Source: Bryoerythrophyllum caledonicum
Taxonomy: Eukaryota; Streptophyta; Bryopsida; Pottiales; Pottiaceae
Length of the DNA: 64,000 nt
Assembly: GCA_963971425.1 (NCBI GenBank)
Contig: OZ020519.1
Location: 10,184,028 to 10,248,027 of the forward strand
Direction: 5' to 3'
This document shows, piece after piece, positions 33,701 to 43,306 of this stretch (its first letter is position 1; every line of letters starts with the position of its first letter). The notes under the pieces were generated by a model that was given only the letters and a program-made list of their open reading frames with translations, did not search any database and had not been told where the DNA came from. The position numbers and the translations under genes were made by a program.

Positions 33701-35067
33701 TATGAAAGGGCAGGCTGAGACACTCGAAAACGCGGCGATTAGGGAGAAGAGAATCCGGGCTATGAAGAATGAACTCATGTTAAATTACAAGTCGCACCCC
33801 CTTCCCTCGTAGGCTGCTGACTTCGTCCCTTACACGAAGGAGCAGTGGGACGCCTTTGCGGCAGAGTGGGATATTGGACGGGTTCAGCTCGAGTCCTGGG
33901 TGGACGCCACAAATCACTCTGCCAAGGGTAAAGCTTGGCTTGAGGGTCGACTGAAGGCGATCATCAAGGAGACCGACCCCACCCCGGACGTCCTTGTGTC
34001 CATCTGGAGTCAACACATCGTTGAGGATGCTGCCGAGGCCACACCCACGGATGACAAGTCCCTATTCGACTCCAAATACACCTGCAGGGTTATGCCAGAG
34101 AGAGGGGGCGAGATTGCCGAAGTACTTATCATGCCGGACATTCAGGAGTGGCGTAACGTCAATGACCCTCACTTTTACTTCTTTTTCCTCTATCGCGTGA
34201 AAGACGACATATGCCGTGCATAGGTCCTGGATGCGTTGGAGTTTAGAACCATTTTCGATCATCTGGAAGTGGACACGAAGGACGGGAGGACGAGGGTCAG
34301 ATCACCGTCCGTCCTTATCACCGATGTCGCGGGATTCGTTGGATTGAAGAGGTACATCAGTCTTCGGCAGAGAGAGTCTAGGGGCAAGGTGAAATTGTAG
34401 GCGACGCATGTGGTCTATTACTTCCCCCACCCAGGTGATTGGTTTCCGACCCCAGTAATCGGGGTCGAGGAGGCAGTGTATTGTGTATTCCTATATGAAT
34501 ACGACTCGAGCGAGACGCCTGCTCAGTCATTCAAGAGGCTCTACAAAGTCCACGCAGACAAAATGCAGGCCTTCTATTCAGCTGCTCAACATCCAGAAAC
34601 CATCCAACGTTGGAAGCAACCGGTGTCCCACAGCTGAGGATCTCGGTTCTTGATTTGCTGTTCACGGGGTTCATTAGAGAGGATATGGTGGTCGTCAATG
34701 TCCATGGTGGACCACATTTAACATACCTCGGATTGGTAAGCAGAACATCCTTTCCAAGCACTTCAACGTCATAGATTTCTGGTCCGTCTTCAGTTATATG
34801 TTTTGGATGTTGCCTTACGCAGGCTTTATCTTGCAGACTTACGACGCCCGGGTCCTCGAGATTGTGAGCAGCGAAGATGCCAAACTCAAGGCAGAATCCT
34901 GCGCAGAAGAAATATTCAAGTACCACTTGAATCTCTTAGCCGACGTACCCGACGTACCCGACGCCGCTGCAGAGGAGGCAGAGGAGACTGCCATCACTGG
35001 GTCAACCCCATGCGCTGGTGTTCTAACACGGGCAATGTCGAGGATGAACTACAGCGGCGAGGTATAA
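30702..35067 (+). pseudogene. ParB/sulfiredoxin-like gene, right copy (broken)
   Basis: It mirrors 5,996-1,530. The start exon (MATGAGTSSETSWKGD) is kept but its donor changed from GGTAAGT to GCTAAGT. The large exon (from 31,922) retains the ParB-like box FYIISGQHTVEAHKIL but ends at a TGA (33,186-33,188) where the left copy has TGG. The next exon (from 33,371) has TAG at 33,560 in place of AAG, further stops (for example 33,810 and 34,222) and small indels. The first intron still carries five palindromes. It is probably non-functional, but useful as an outgroup for testing selection on the left copy. Confidence 0.8.
31327..31688. promoter_or_regulatory. Cluster of five palindromes in first intron of ParB-like gene, right copy
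   Basis: Exact sites lie at 31,327, 31,378, 31,455 and 31,675, and a variant at 31,528 (TCGGAGATCTCCGG). Spacings of 51, 77, 73 and 147 bp mirror the left copy. Another exact site lies in the second intron (33,326). Confidence 0.55.
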
Positions 35068-35165
35068 CGCCTAAGAAAACTACATGACCCGGAGATCTCC
35101 GGTTGTTCATACGTTTAGGATGCCTTGCATATATTAGGGCTCATATTTCTCATCGCCTTGCTCAG

Positions 35166-36302
35166 ATATAGTTCACCCGGTTGACATGGACCACTTTGAA
35201 CCGGAGATCTCCAGGTGTGTTATATCGTTCTCATTTCAATTGCATCCCAATGTTCTTCACACTGACTTCGTCAATGTGACCCAGACGCCTGATGCCACGA
35301 TGATTGAAGTTGATGTGCGGTATCAGCCGACTTCATCAGCGGCACCCAACATTGAACTCCAGTCCTTGGCCATTGCCGCGCGGATCGTCGGTGCGGGCAC
35401 CCCATCCCACCCCATACAAGTAGACGTTGATGAACCACCGCTTCCTATCAGGCAAGCCTCGCCTAGTTCGAGAAGCAACTCTACTCCGGCCGCTAGAGTC
35501 GGTACTCCTGAAAAGGAAACCAGTTGGCATTCCGGCATGCCATGTTCTCCATCGCCTGGTCGGGACGATGACACGGCAATGTCCGATCGCCTGGACTTTG
35601 ACGATTCCCAAAGAGCACCCGGAGATCTCCCGTTGGCCGACCTCTCGAGGACGCGTCCATTAGTACTGTTCTAGGGATACTCCATCAAATCGGGTTTATC
35701 ATGTCGTGTTTGACTTAAATGGAGTTCTTGTACACAGGGGGGAATTCAAAGAGGGACAACTGAGAGACATCAAAGTAAGGCCTGGTTCCACTGAACTCCT
35801 GAACTTCGTGGGAGAGAAGGCTACTCTCTCATTCTAGAGCAGTGTGTTGGAAAAAAATATTGTGGATATTATCAAGGAGTTGCGCAAGAATGGTGCTGCC
35901 ATTCCGGAAGGCGTCACAATCCTGACGCAGGCCCATTGCACAAAAACATCATATACGCTCCCATCCCATCCATCGAAGCCAATTTTCCTTAAGGAACTGA
36001 CAATTTATAACGCCAAGGCGTGGCCCAGGTCTCCCAAGGATGTCTTGCTTGTGGACGATACTCCACTAAAGAACGTCCTTAACGATACATTCAGCGCAGT
36101 TCATCCGCCATCATGGACTGGGAATTCGAAAGATACCTGGGTGTCCACCATTTTTCTCCCATGGCTCTCCGGACTGCTAGCGTCAAATGAGGATGTTCCC
36201 GACTTTGTTAGACGTCATCCATTGATGTTTGCCAGTGATCCAGTAGACAAAAATTCCAAAGAGGCCCGGTCCGTGGTGAAGGGCATAATTTTGGCTCCTT
36301 AG
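35166..36302 (+). pseudogene. FCP1/NIF-like HAD phosphatase gene, right copy (deleted and nonsense)
   Basis: The Ser/Pro-rich exon (from 35,166) matches the left copy to about 35,660, then two deletions remove the intermediate exons and fuse it near TCTAGGGATACTCCA. The phosphatase domain follows: VVFDLNGVLVHR (motif I with Asp), RPGSTELLNF, SSVLEKNIVDIIKELR, then KDVLLVDDTPLKN (motif III/IV) and FSAVHPPSWTG, ending VVKGIILAP. A TAG at 35,837 stands where the left copy has TGG (Trp of the WSS box). Motif I reads D-x-N rather than D-x-D, as I recall from a plant FCP1-like subfamily. Palindromes occur at 35,089, 35,201 (variant) and 35,619 (variant). Confidence 0.75.
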
Positions 36303-36657
36303 AACAATGAATTATACTGGTTATTTTAAACTCTATGCTTTGTAAATGTTACGTCAAGGATGTTTGTGGGATTTCGACCATTCAATTTTGAAGATAAATG
36401 TTGTTGTCAGTAACATTATTTGTTGAGGTCCTTCTTTTTATTTGTTATTGTTAGTGTCTCGCCCCCAAGCTTCACCTTCCAATATCTGTGATCACTTCTG
36501 AGTATTCTCCTGACCATTTCGACTGCCGAACGTTGGTCTGGGAGGGTCACCCGGAGATCTCCGGTCGAATTCGTGTCACTTGAACTCCTCCTACCATATT
36601 TTCTCCTCATTCCAATGCTCTATTTCTAATTCGATGGTCTTGCCTTCTTATTTGCAG
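36303..36657 (+). other. Intron or intergenic stretch with one exact palindrome
   Basis: No coding is evident between the two FCP1-like modules. An exact CCGGAGATCTCCGG lies at 36,551 and a good acceptor (TTATTTGCAG) ends the stretch. Whether the upstream TAG at 36,300 is the real stop or the two modules are spliced together is unclear. Confidence 0.4.
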
Positions 36658-37110
36658 GTCATAATAATATCACTCCGCGGTCCTCTCTGCTCGGACGAGG
36701 TCCTTGACTCGGCCAAATCCCGCTCCATGCAGTTGCCTTCCTTTGATGACACGGCAGATGTTATTCGAATACTACTGCGGTATTTCAATGTCGGGATCTG
36801 GTCTCCTATGCGTCCAGATAAGCTCATGGAGGCGGCCCAAGTGTTATTGCCCCCAGACATCTTATCAGATATTCTTTTTTGCTATGCCAGCAAACAGACT
36901 CGAAGGCCCACCTATGTTAGGTTTCTCCACATCTTCAAGTAGGCCTCATTTAATCCTCGAACAAGGCATTATTTGTGGCCCAAATGTGTTGTTGTTGCAG
37001 ATCTAGATCCATTCAAGAATCCTAGAAAGGCTATAGTTCATTATCTAACTTATGGGAGACACCATACTGGACGGGTAGAGGGCATCTGTAAAGCACTTAA
37101 ATTAGAATAG
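36658..37110 (+). pseudogene. Second, degenerate FCP1-like domain exon, right copy
   Basis: After the acceptor the frame reads VIIISLRGPLCSDEVLDSA, RYFNVGIWSPMRPDKLMEAA and LLPPDILSDILFCYAS. This follows the FCP1/NIF pattern of motif I, the WSS-type box and the following strand. Motif I has SLRGPL where an active enzyme has DLNGVL, so both expected catalytic acidic residues are missing. A TAG at 36,940 interrupts the frame, which then continues with PKCVVVADLDPFKNPRKAIV, resembling the motif IV region, to TAG at 37,108. It is either a pseudophosphatase module or a decayed duplicate. The left-copy equivalent lies outside the window. Confidence 0.55.
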
Positions 37111-37226
37111 TTGAATCGATTTTCCATAGATTACACGCGCCTCTTAGCAACGGCTACCCCTCATTTATTGTATGACACTTTTTTATAATGAAATAGTTTA
37201 GTATTGGACTCTTACTCTCATTTCAT

Positions 37227-37412
37227 CCGGAGATATCCGGTTGCATGTTCTATCAATTGCGAGTATCTTCTGTCCGTAGCTCTGTCCCAGTTTTCCCTAC
37301 CACATTTTTCCTAACCACACATTTGTGATGTACAGTATGTCCATCAATTTCTGTTCTCAGGACTCGGTTCTTCTTCTGAATTCCACCTTGATATTTTCCC
37401 GGAGATATCCGG
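37227..37412. repeat. Subterminal GATATC-type palindrome pair, right copy outer end
   Basis: CCGGAGATATCCGG occurs at 37,227 and 37,399, about 200-400 bp from the outer terminal repeat. Both element ends therefore carry pairs of the same central variant. Confidence 0.7.
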
Positions 37413-37607
37413 CTGCATGCTGCGGACTCACGTATTGTCTAAATTCAAATTTGGTCGCTCTAGCCATTTCTTCCTTCATAAGTGTCATTGGTGATGCATT
37501 TAATGCTTGAATAGTACTCTAAACTCCTCGACTTTTATGCTTCACTATCTTTTATGAGGCACATCTCCGGATCTATCTTTTAGTCCTTAGTCCAGAATTC
37601 ACCTCAT

Positions 37608-37633
37608 AGTCCAGAAATAGTTAAATATGGCAT
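37608..37633. repeat. Terminal inverted repeat, outer end of right copy
   Basis: The sequence AGTCCAGAAATAG followed by TTAAATATGGCAT is the reverse complement of 19,749-19,774. ACAA follows directly. No CCGGAGATCTCCGG-type palindrome was seen beyond this point, in line with an element boundary. Confidence 0.85.
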
Positions 37634-39545
37634 ACAATTTCATATCACTTATGTAGTAATTGTCATCATTTTGTACCCCCTTTCACTAAAGTATATATTT
37701 CTACATCTATTACCCCTTGAATTGATCTCAAATTTTTCACACAAATAGCTAACAACATATAAGTCATATTGGTAAAAGATTTGATCACATTTCAATGTAA
37801 AAACTAGAAGATATGCCTAGTCAAAGTAGGCTGACCTTGTTGGGCAAGGGGGAAAAAATACTTTTCTTTGCACTTCAAACGCTATATTCTTCACATCCGT
37901 GCGGTGTATTGCAACCAAATTTATATTGTAAGTTCATATACATGTCTATATTAAGATTGTATGGCTAAAAGTCTAAAATTAGACTTTAATGTTAGACTTT
38001 GTTGCCACTTGTTGATGATGGCAGTTTTGGAGTGTTTCATGTGGGAAAATGCCTTGGGCTTTTAGGGGTTAATTGAACCCAAGACACCACCCGTCATCAA
38101 GCAATTGGCTTTGTGAACTGGTTTTGCTAGCTCTTGGAACAAAAACCATCCTTGTGTTGGCCGAGCATGACGCCACATCCGCACACAGCCAAGTGTAAAG
38201 TGGCTTTATTTTGAAATTTCCAAAGCGCAAGCCAATATCCACCTTCCACCTCATGGTCACACAAGTCAATGGGAAAAAAAATTGGATTTTCCAAAATATC
38301 CCGGTCGAGCGTTGTAGGAAGCCTCAGGCTTGGAAGGATGGGGGAGGGTAGGGACAAAACTAGCCCCTATTTTTATGTTGGAGGGGGGCCTCTGAGGGGA
38401 AATTGAGGCTAGAAGCCCCGAATTTGGCCAAAAAAAATCCAAAAAAAGCCTCTAGAGCCCCTGAAGTTAAAAGGCCAGAAAAATGGACCATCCAAGGCTA
38501 AGGCTTGGTGCTACGCTCGACCAGGTTAAATAGGGAGATCTGAAAAATTCTCATTATCTACTCTAGAGCAGGCTAGAGCTAGATGAACTTCTCAATTCGG
38601 TTGTATTGGGAGGTTATTCTGCAGGGCCCAAGATGTTTTGTTGTTGGCCATGTCCCTCAAGCGGAGCAGAAAGGAGGTCTCCTACACTGTTTGACCCAGG
38701 CACCTGTTGGTCGAGCCAAATGGTGCGGATGCTCCTCGATAGGATGACCAAAATCCACTCCATGATCCCCAACTACTCCTTTCTATACCCTTCCTAGATT
38801 TCAAGAAGAAACACAACCTATCTTTCCATGACTTATGCATTACCAATTAATTCATAAGTGATTGAACAATCAAAGTTCCATATCTTTCCTACAACATAGG
38901 AAGCATATTAAAAGAAGCGGTTTGGAATCATCCTACTTCTAAAAATGTTACAATAAAGCAAAATAGCATTGAGGTATGCAATCCCATCATAAAATAAAGT
39001 TGAGAAAGATAATGACAGATGACGCACCAAGCAAGTGAGTTTACAAGCATCTCCCACATTTCAGCAACACAGCCCCAACCATCAGTACACCAATTATCGT
39101 ATATAGTGTGGATTCATCATTGATATGAATCACCTATATTAATTTACATCAAGCTTATGCATGTCAAATTCTAATTGGGTATTCGTTTTCAAGCAAGTGT
39201 CTGCCAGTCGGGGATTGCATATAAATTTCCAACTAATGTAGAAACTTGAACTATTATGGTCCACACCACATTCAGTGAATGCCAGTCGGGGATTGCATAT
39301 AAATTTCCAACTAATGTAGAAACTTGAACTATTATGGTCCACACCACATTCAGTGAATGGTGTATCTCAGGACAGCCTGTCAAGAAAAATTGGTAGAAAC
39401 CTTCATTAATTACCAATATGGAAGCTCAATTAATTTACAAAGCATTGCATGATTCCAACGAGCCAGTGCCTGTACAACTTCTGGTCCCGCTGCCTTCAAA
39501 GCCAGTCATACCGACACAGAAACCAGTAAAATCGCTACCGACCTA
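37634..39545. other. Gene-poor stretch between the giant element and the exostosin gene
   Basis: No convincing gene. It contains the right end of the putative TTAA element (38,072), A-rich stretches, and a 78 bp tandem duplication (39,202-39,357). Short frames at 38,069-38,357 and 38,606-38,797 have no recognisable domain and are not supported. Confidence 0.5.
39202..39357. repeat. Perfect 78 bp tandem duplication
   Basis: Two adjacent copies begin TGCCAGTCGGGGATTGC and end CATTCAGTGAA (39,202-39,279 and 39,280-39,357). No base differences were seen, so the event is recent or the unit is held identical. Confidence 0.9.
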
Positions 39546-41481
39546 CTACAAATGATGAAGAATCTTTTTAGAATGTGACACCTCTAAATTAGATGCCGAA
39601 GATGATCTGAGAATGTGTCTCCTCTTCCAGAGCTCGTACATGACGGTATGGAACGCATCGTACTCTTGCGGCGGCGCATGCCACTGGAAGTGGCGGCGCG
39701 CCAGCATGACCTGCCTGTGGTACTCCAGGTACTGCTCCTCCGTGACGGCCTCCAGGATCTGGCGCAGCAGCAGGATGTCGTCGTGCGCCACCACGATGGA
39801 GAACTTCTTCCAGTCCAGGATGTCCTGATAGGGCAGGTCGTAGTAGTCCGCGATCACCACGGGCACGCACCCGTAGAACATCGAGTCGCCCAGGCGCGCC
39901 GTGTTCACCTCGAACCCCTTCGCCTGCAGGCAGAACCGGCTCGTCATCAGCGCCTGCGAGTACGGGTACGGCACGCGCCCCTTGTGCACCATTATCTTGT
40001 CGTCGTTCGCCCAGTGCTTGATCAGCTCTTGCCGCACCGGCGAGTTCGCCGCGCCCGCGAAGAACGCCAGAACTTTCCTGCAACCAAAGAATGTCGGTAC
40101 GGTTAGTGCTAGCGCCCGCGAATCCGGTGAGTACCGTAGCCAAACAGTCGGTAGAGGTGAACACTTAAACGTCAGAAGGTGCCACTGGTGGCCACAGTAG
40201 TCTACATGGTGTTGTATTTCTACAAAGTTTGGAGGTTATTTCAATGAACCTGAGCATTATAAACTGGATAATACTGAATCATATTCTAGATAAACCTACT
40301 GGAAGAATTTTCTGATGAACCTGCTGGTAGGATTCTAGATGGAATGGAGAAGACGTGATTTGTGCTCTGCGGTAAGAAGAGAGTACCTTTGTTCGGTGGC
40401 TCCAGGGGTGAGATTGCCGGACAGTCTGGGATCGACGGGGGGCCGGGGCCAGACTTGCGGGACGGAGGCGTCCTTGTGGGTGATGTAGTGGGGGAGGAAG
40501 TAGCTGGAGGGGCAGAGGAGCTGGATGGCGTTCTCGCGGACGTAGGGGACGTTGTCCATGGCGCCACGGGCGATGGAGTGGCAGGAGAGGTAGAAGTGGT
40601 CGGCGCCGCTGGAGCGGTTCCAGTGGCTCCACTGCTTGCGCAGATTCTCCACGTAGTGCCCGCAGAAATCCTTGAGGCGGTCCCCTCCTATGCGCTTGTC
40701 GATGCGGGCTTTCGTAATGGAGATCGGCATGAAGAAGAAGTTGGCCTCGGCCGCGTGCTTGGTAATGAAGCCGCTGCGCTGGAGCGCCTGCTGGAAGAAC
40801 TCCTCGCTCGCGTAATTGCCCGACGGCTGCTTTGTTATCGGCTTGAAGATGTTCACGAACGGGTCATTGCTGTCGTAAGGGTACACGAACACCTTGAATC
40901 TGCGCTTCATCTCCGCGTAGTCCGACTCGAAGATGCGCCGGTTGTGGTACGGCCCGTTGTCAGCTTCTCGCTCACCTGGTGCGAAAAACAACAACCGAAT
41001 TAGGTTTGCGACATAAAGGGAAGTTCTCTCGACGAAACTAAACCGGTGACCGACCTGTGTTCGTGAGGTTCACAGAAAGCTGCTGCAAGTAAGCGACGGC
41101 GTCCGACACAGGGGCCCTCTGGATTCTCTCCTCCGGCTTTGATTCTGTTTCCTCCTCACCAACCACCGCCGCCGCCGCGTCGTCATCGTCGTCCAGCATC
41201 TTCTCCCCTTCGGTCCGAGGCATCTCAATCACCTCGTCGGTGTCGTTCTGCGCCACGCGCTGGACCGGATCCTCCTGTAACCGGTTGCGCGAGCCGCTGC
41301 GCACGAGATGAACGTCGAGCAGCTTCGACGTGTCGCAGGAGAACACCGACTTGAAGCTGTACAGCAGCTGGGAGCAGCACAGCAGAATGCAGACCGCCGT
41401 CAGGACCCCCAGAAGCAACCTTCCCCCAGGCTTATTCCCCGACAGGCTGCGCCTCCGATTGCGCCCGAAGTCGCCCAGCAC
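39546..41481 (-). CDS. Exostosin-family (GT47) glycosyltransferase
   Basis: Three exons on minus: 41,481-41,055, 40,975-40,387 and 40,077-39,546. All splice sites are GT-AG and phases match, giving about 515 aa. Residues of about 20-43 form one hydrophobic segment (LLLGVLTAVCILLCCSQLL), a signal anchor typical of type II Golgi proteins. A variable acidic stem follows. From about residue 150 the exostosin domain reads FKVFVYPYDSNDPFVNIFKP, ANFFFMPISITKARI, HWNRSSGADHFYLSCHSIAR, KVLAFFAGAANSPVRQELI, SRFCLQAKGFEVNTARLGDS and FYGCVPVVIADYYDLPYQDI. Plant members build cell-wall polysaccharides such as xylan, arabinan and xyloglucan in the Golgi; the exact sugar cannot be told. Exons are GC-rich compared with the surroundings. 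Many opposite-strand open frames here are shadows. The gene looks intact and is the clearest host gene in the window. Confidence 0.9.
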
Positions 41482-42837
41482 CTTGGTATCCTCCGCATCT
41501 GTTTCCTATACAACCCGCACGTCATCACCACCACCACCATTCAGTACAAAAACAACACAGATCTACCGGATATCCCTGCCTACCATTTTCCTACCAGAAT
41601 GCCTGAAGCACGAGTTCCAAATTTGCTCCTACAGCTAGCCGCCCCATCCGGCCACCAAATTTTTCCTACACTCAGATTCAACGACATACCTTCATCGTAG
41701 CCGCTATGTTCTGGTGCAAGTCGAAGGAGCGTCCTGTCACACCATCCCAAGACATCCACAATGCCCATCTCAGTCGAAGAGAAAACAATGAGGCCGACAC
41801 AACTAACCAATCGTAGGTAACGTCGATGATCCCCCAGTGTCAAGGTGAGTTCGATCCCTCAACTTGCAGTAACCGGATCCCCGAAATCAACAAGGGCCAA
41901 GGGGAGAGGAGGTGAATCTGACCTGTGATGGAGCCGTCCCGAGCTCCAAACGCAACTGGGAGTGTGCAATAGCAACTACTGAAAGTTCGCGCAGGTCACC
42001 CTGGTTGGACGTGGTTAGCAAGAGAGGAGGGTCAGGGAAGCCGCATTCTGTGAGTGAGCCCACCAACAGGAAAAGGAATGCATGTTCGGCGTTTGCCGCC
42101 CCGGAACTTGCCTACTAACAACTTCCGGAACGGCGTTTCAACTTGCCTACAAAGGCTCCGCGGCAGGGACCCCGGAATCACGCGCGGCAGCCTCCTTCCT
42201 TGTGGAAGAGCATGCTCATTATAATACTGTTCCATGCTTTCGTTTCTGGCTTCCCGCTTCTATTGTGAAAGAGCATGCTCTATTTATATACACCACGGGT
42301 GGAGGAACAAGCTCAACACTGGCCAGGTCGAGCGACCGTCCGTCAGAAAATTCGGGCGAGAGGCCAAACTTTATTCTTCTTTTTTTTTTCTTTCTTTTTT
42401 CGCTAGAAAAATATACTAAAATATTCATATTGTAGCCTTTGGCTGGTTGTGGTGTGAAGCCCCAGATGCCAAGTCGAAAGGCCGAACCCCATAACATTTG
42501 CAAAGATTCCAATAATATCTTACTACCGTACATGAATGGATCAATATTCTGAAATTTTCCTCTCTCTCATTCTTTTACTATGGATTCTAGAAGGTAACCT
42601 ATTCTTGTTCTACTTTTGGTTTTCATGATGGTAATGAAGTATGTTATTGTGGGCATTTTGGCATTGCAAGAACTTGCAATATTCCAACAAAATGTCCAAA
42701 TGATGATGATGGCTGTATTTATTGCTCAAGGAGAGAGGGTGGATTTTGGGAGGTCTTGTTGGCAATTTGAAAGGTATGGAGGATTTTTGGAGCATAGTCT
42801 TATGGGGTCTTGTTTGGAGAGAGAATTTTAAAAGTGA
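41482..42837. other. Upstream region of the exostosin gene and following non-coding DNA
   Basis: It presumably holds the promoter and leader of the exostosin gene. GC-rich to about 42,350, it includes two copies of the palindrome GAGCATGCTC (near 42,208 and 42,273). After a T-rich run (42,375-42,400) it becomes AT-rich. Frame 42,616-42,831 may belong to the decayed Harbinger sequence that follows. No independent gene recognised. Confidence 0.4.
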
Positions 42838-43048
42838 ATGAGGGTGAGTCCATCTACTTTTAAGTATTTGTATAATCTTTTGGGGCCTACTTTGAAAAAA
42901 AAGGATACATTTCTTAGAAAAAGTATTACCGTTGAATGTAGGCTTGTTGTAGCGCTCTCTCGATTACCAACTAGAAGTACTTTAGCCATGATTAGTGATT
43001 TTTTTGGGGCAAGTTTGAATACTACTTTGGTGATTGTGAGGGATGGTT
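42838..43048 (+). pseudogene. PIF/Harbinger transposase fragment
   Basis: The frame reads MRVSPSTFKYLYNLLGPTL, KKKDTFLRKSITVECRLVVA, LSRLPTRSTLAMISDFFGAS and LNTTLVIV. This matches the helix-turn-helix front part of Harbinger transposases (strand-helix RMSRSTFxYL, IPVExRVAIALxRLATG, FGVxxSTV). The catalytic DDE part is missing, and stop codons lie directly before and after, so this is a relic. Confidence 0.65.
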
Positions 43049-43306
43049 AGCCAATTTGTCCTCTTTGAAAGAAGCAAAAGCTTGAGTGAATTTCTTGCGG
43101 CAAGTTGTGGCCGTGCAGTTGAACTATGGAAGCATTACAATTGTCCTTGCATGTAACCTCACCCATGAGTTGATTCATACACTCAAGCGAACCTAAAATT
43201 GAGCCGAAATGCTCAAAAAAGGGAGCAAAAGAACATTTCCAGCACATATTGGAAGCTAAAACAAAGATTGTAATTGCCATAAAAGAAGGAGAATCGTGTG
43301 CATGTA

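Larger units (their letters stand above)
19749..37633. mobile_element. Giant transposon, right copy (both ends present, 17.9 kb)
   Basis: Both ends are visible. A 26 bp inverted repeat beginning ATGCCATATTTAAC occurs at 19,749-19,774 and, inverted, at 37,608-37,633. ACAA lies directly outside each end (19,745-19,748 and 37,634-37,637) and may be a 4 bp target duplication. Gene order is the mirror of the left copy: acidic pseudogene, transposase and unknown ORF (minus), AT-rich core, then ParB-like and FCP1-like pseudogenes (plus). The transposase exons are open, whereas the other genes have stops or deletions. A 1.24 kb CACTACACTAAAA element is inserted at 26,408. TTAA immediately inside the repeat is an alternative target-site reading. 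Confidence 0.85.
18580..38072. mobile_element. Putative small TTAA-flanked element that hosts the right giant copy
   Basis: TTAA followed by CCCCTAAGAACCCAAG occurs at 18,580-18,599. At 38,053-38,072 CTTGGGCTTTTAGGGG is followed by TTAA. The two 16 bp ends match at 14 positions when inverted, and both abut TTAA, as in piggyBac-type elements. If the giant copy (19,749-37,633) is removed, about 1.6 kb of non-coding sequence remains, the size of a non-autonomous element. No transposase of this type is seen. The chance of coincidence in AT-rich DNA is real. Confidence 0.4.

Noticed and set aside
965..37412. Repeated palindromes as a CRISPR array.
   Set aside because: Spacing is irregular (about 50 bp to several kb), sites lie in exons and introns, there are no spacers or cas genes, and the context is eukaryotic.
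1..37633. The large inverted repeat could be an assembly or haplotype artefact.
   Set aside because: The arms differ by many substitutions and by private insertions with their own target-site features (6,499 and 26,408) and deletions. A mirrored or collapsed assembly would not show this.
39589..41003. Long open frames on both strands over the exostosin gene.
   Set aside because: They are shadows of a GC-rich coding sequence; only the minus-strand frame with matching splice phases shows exostosin motifs.
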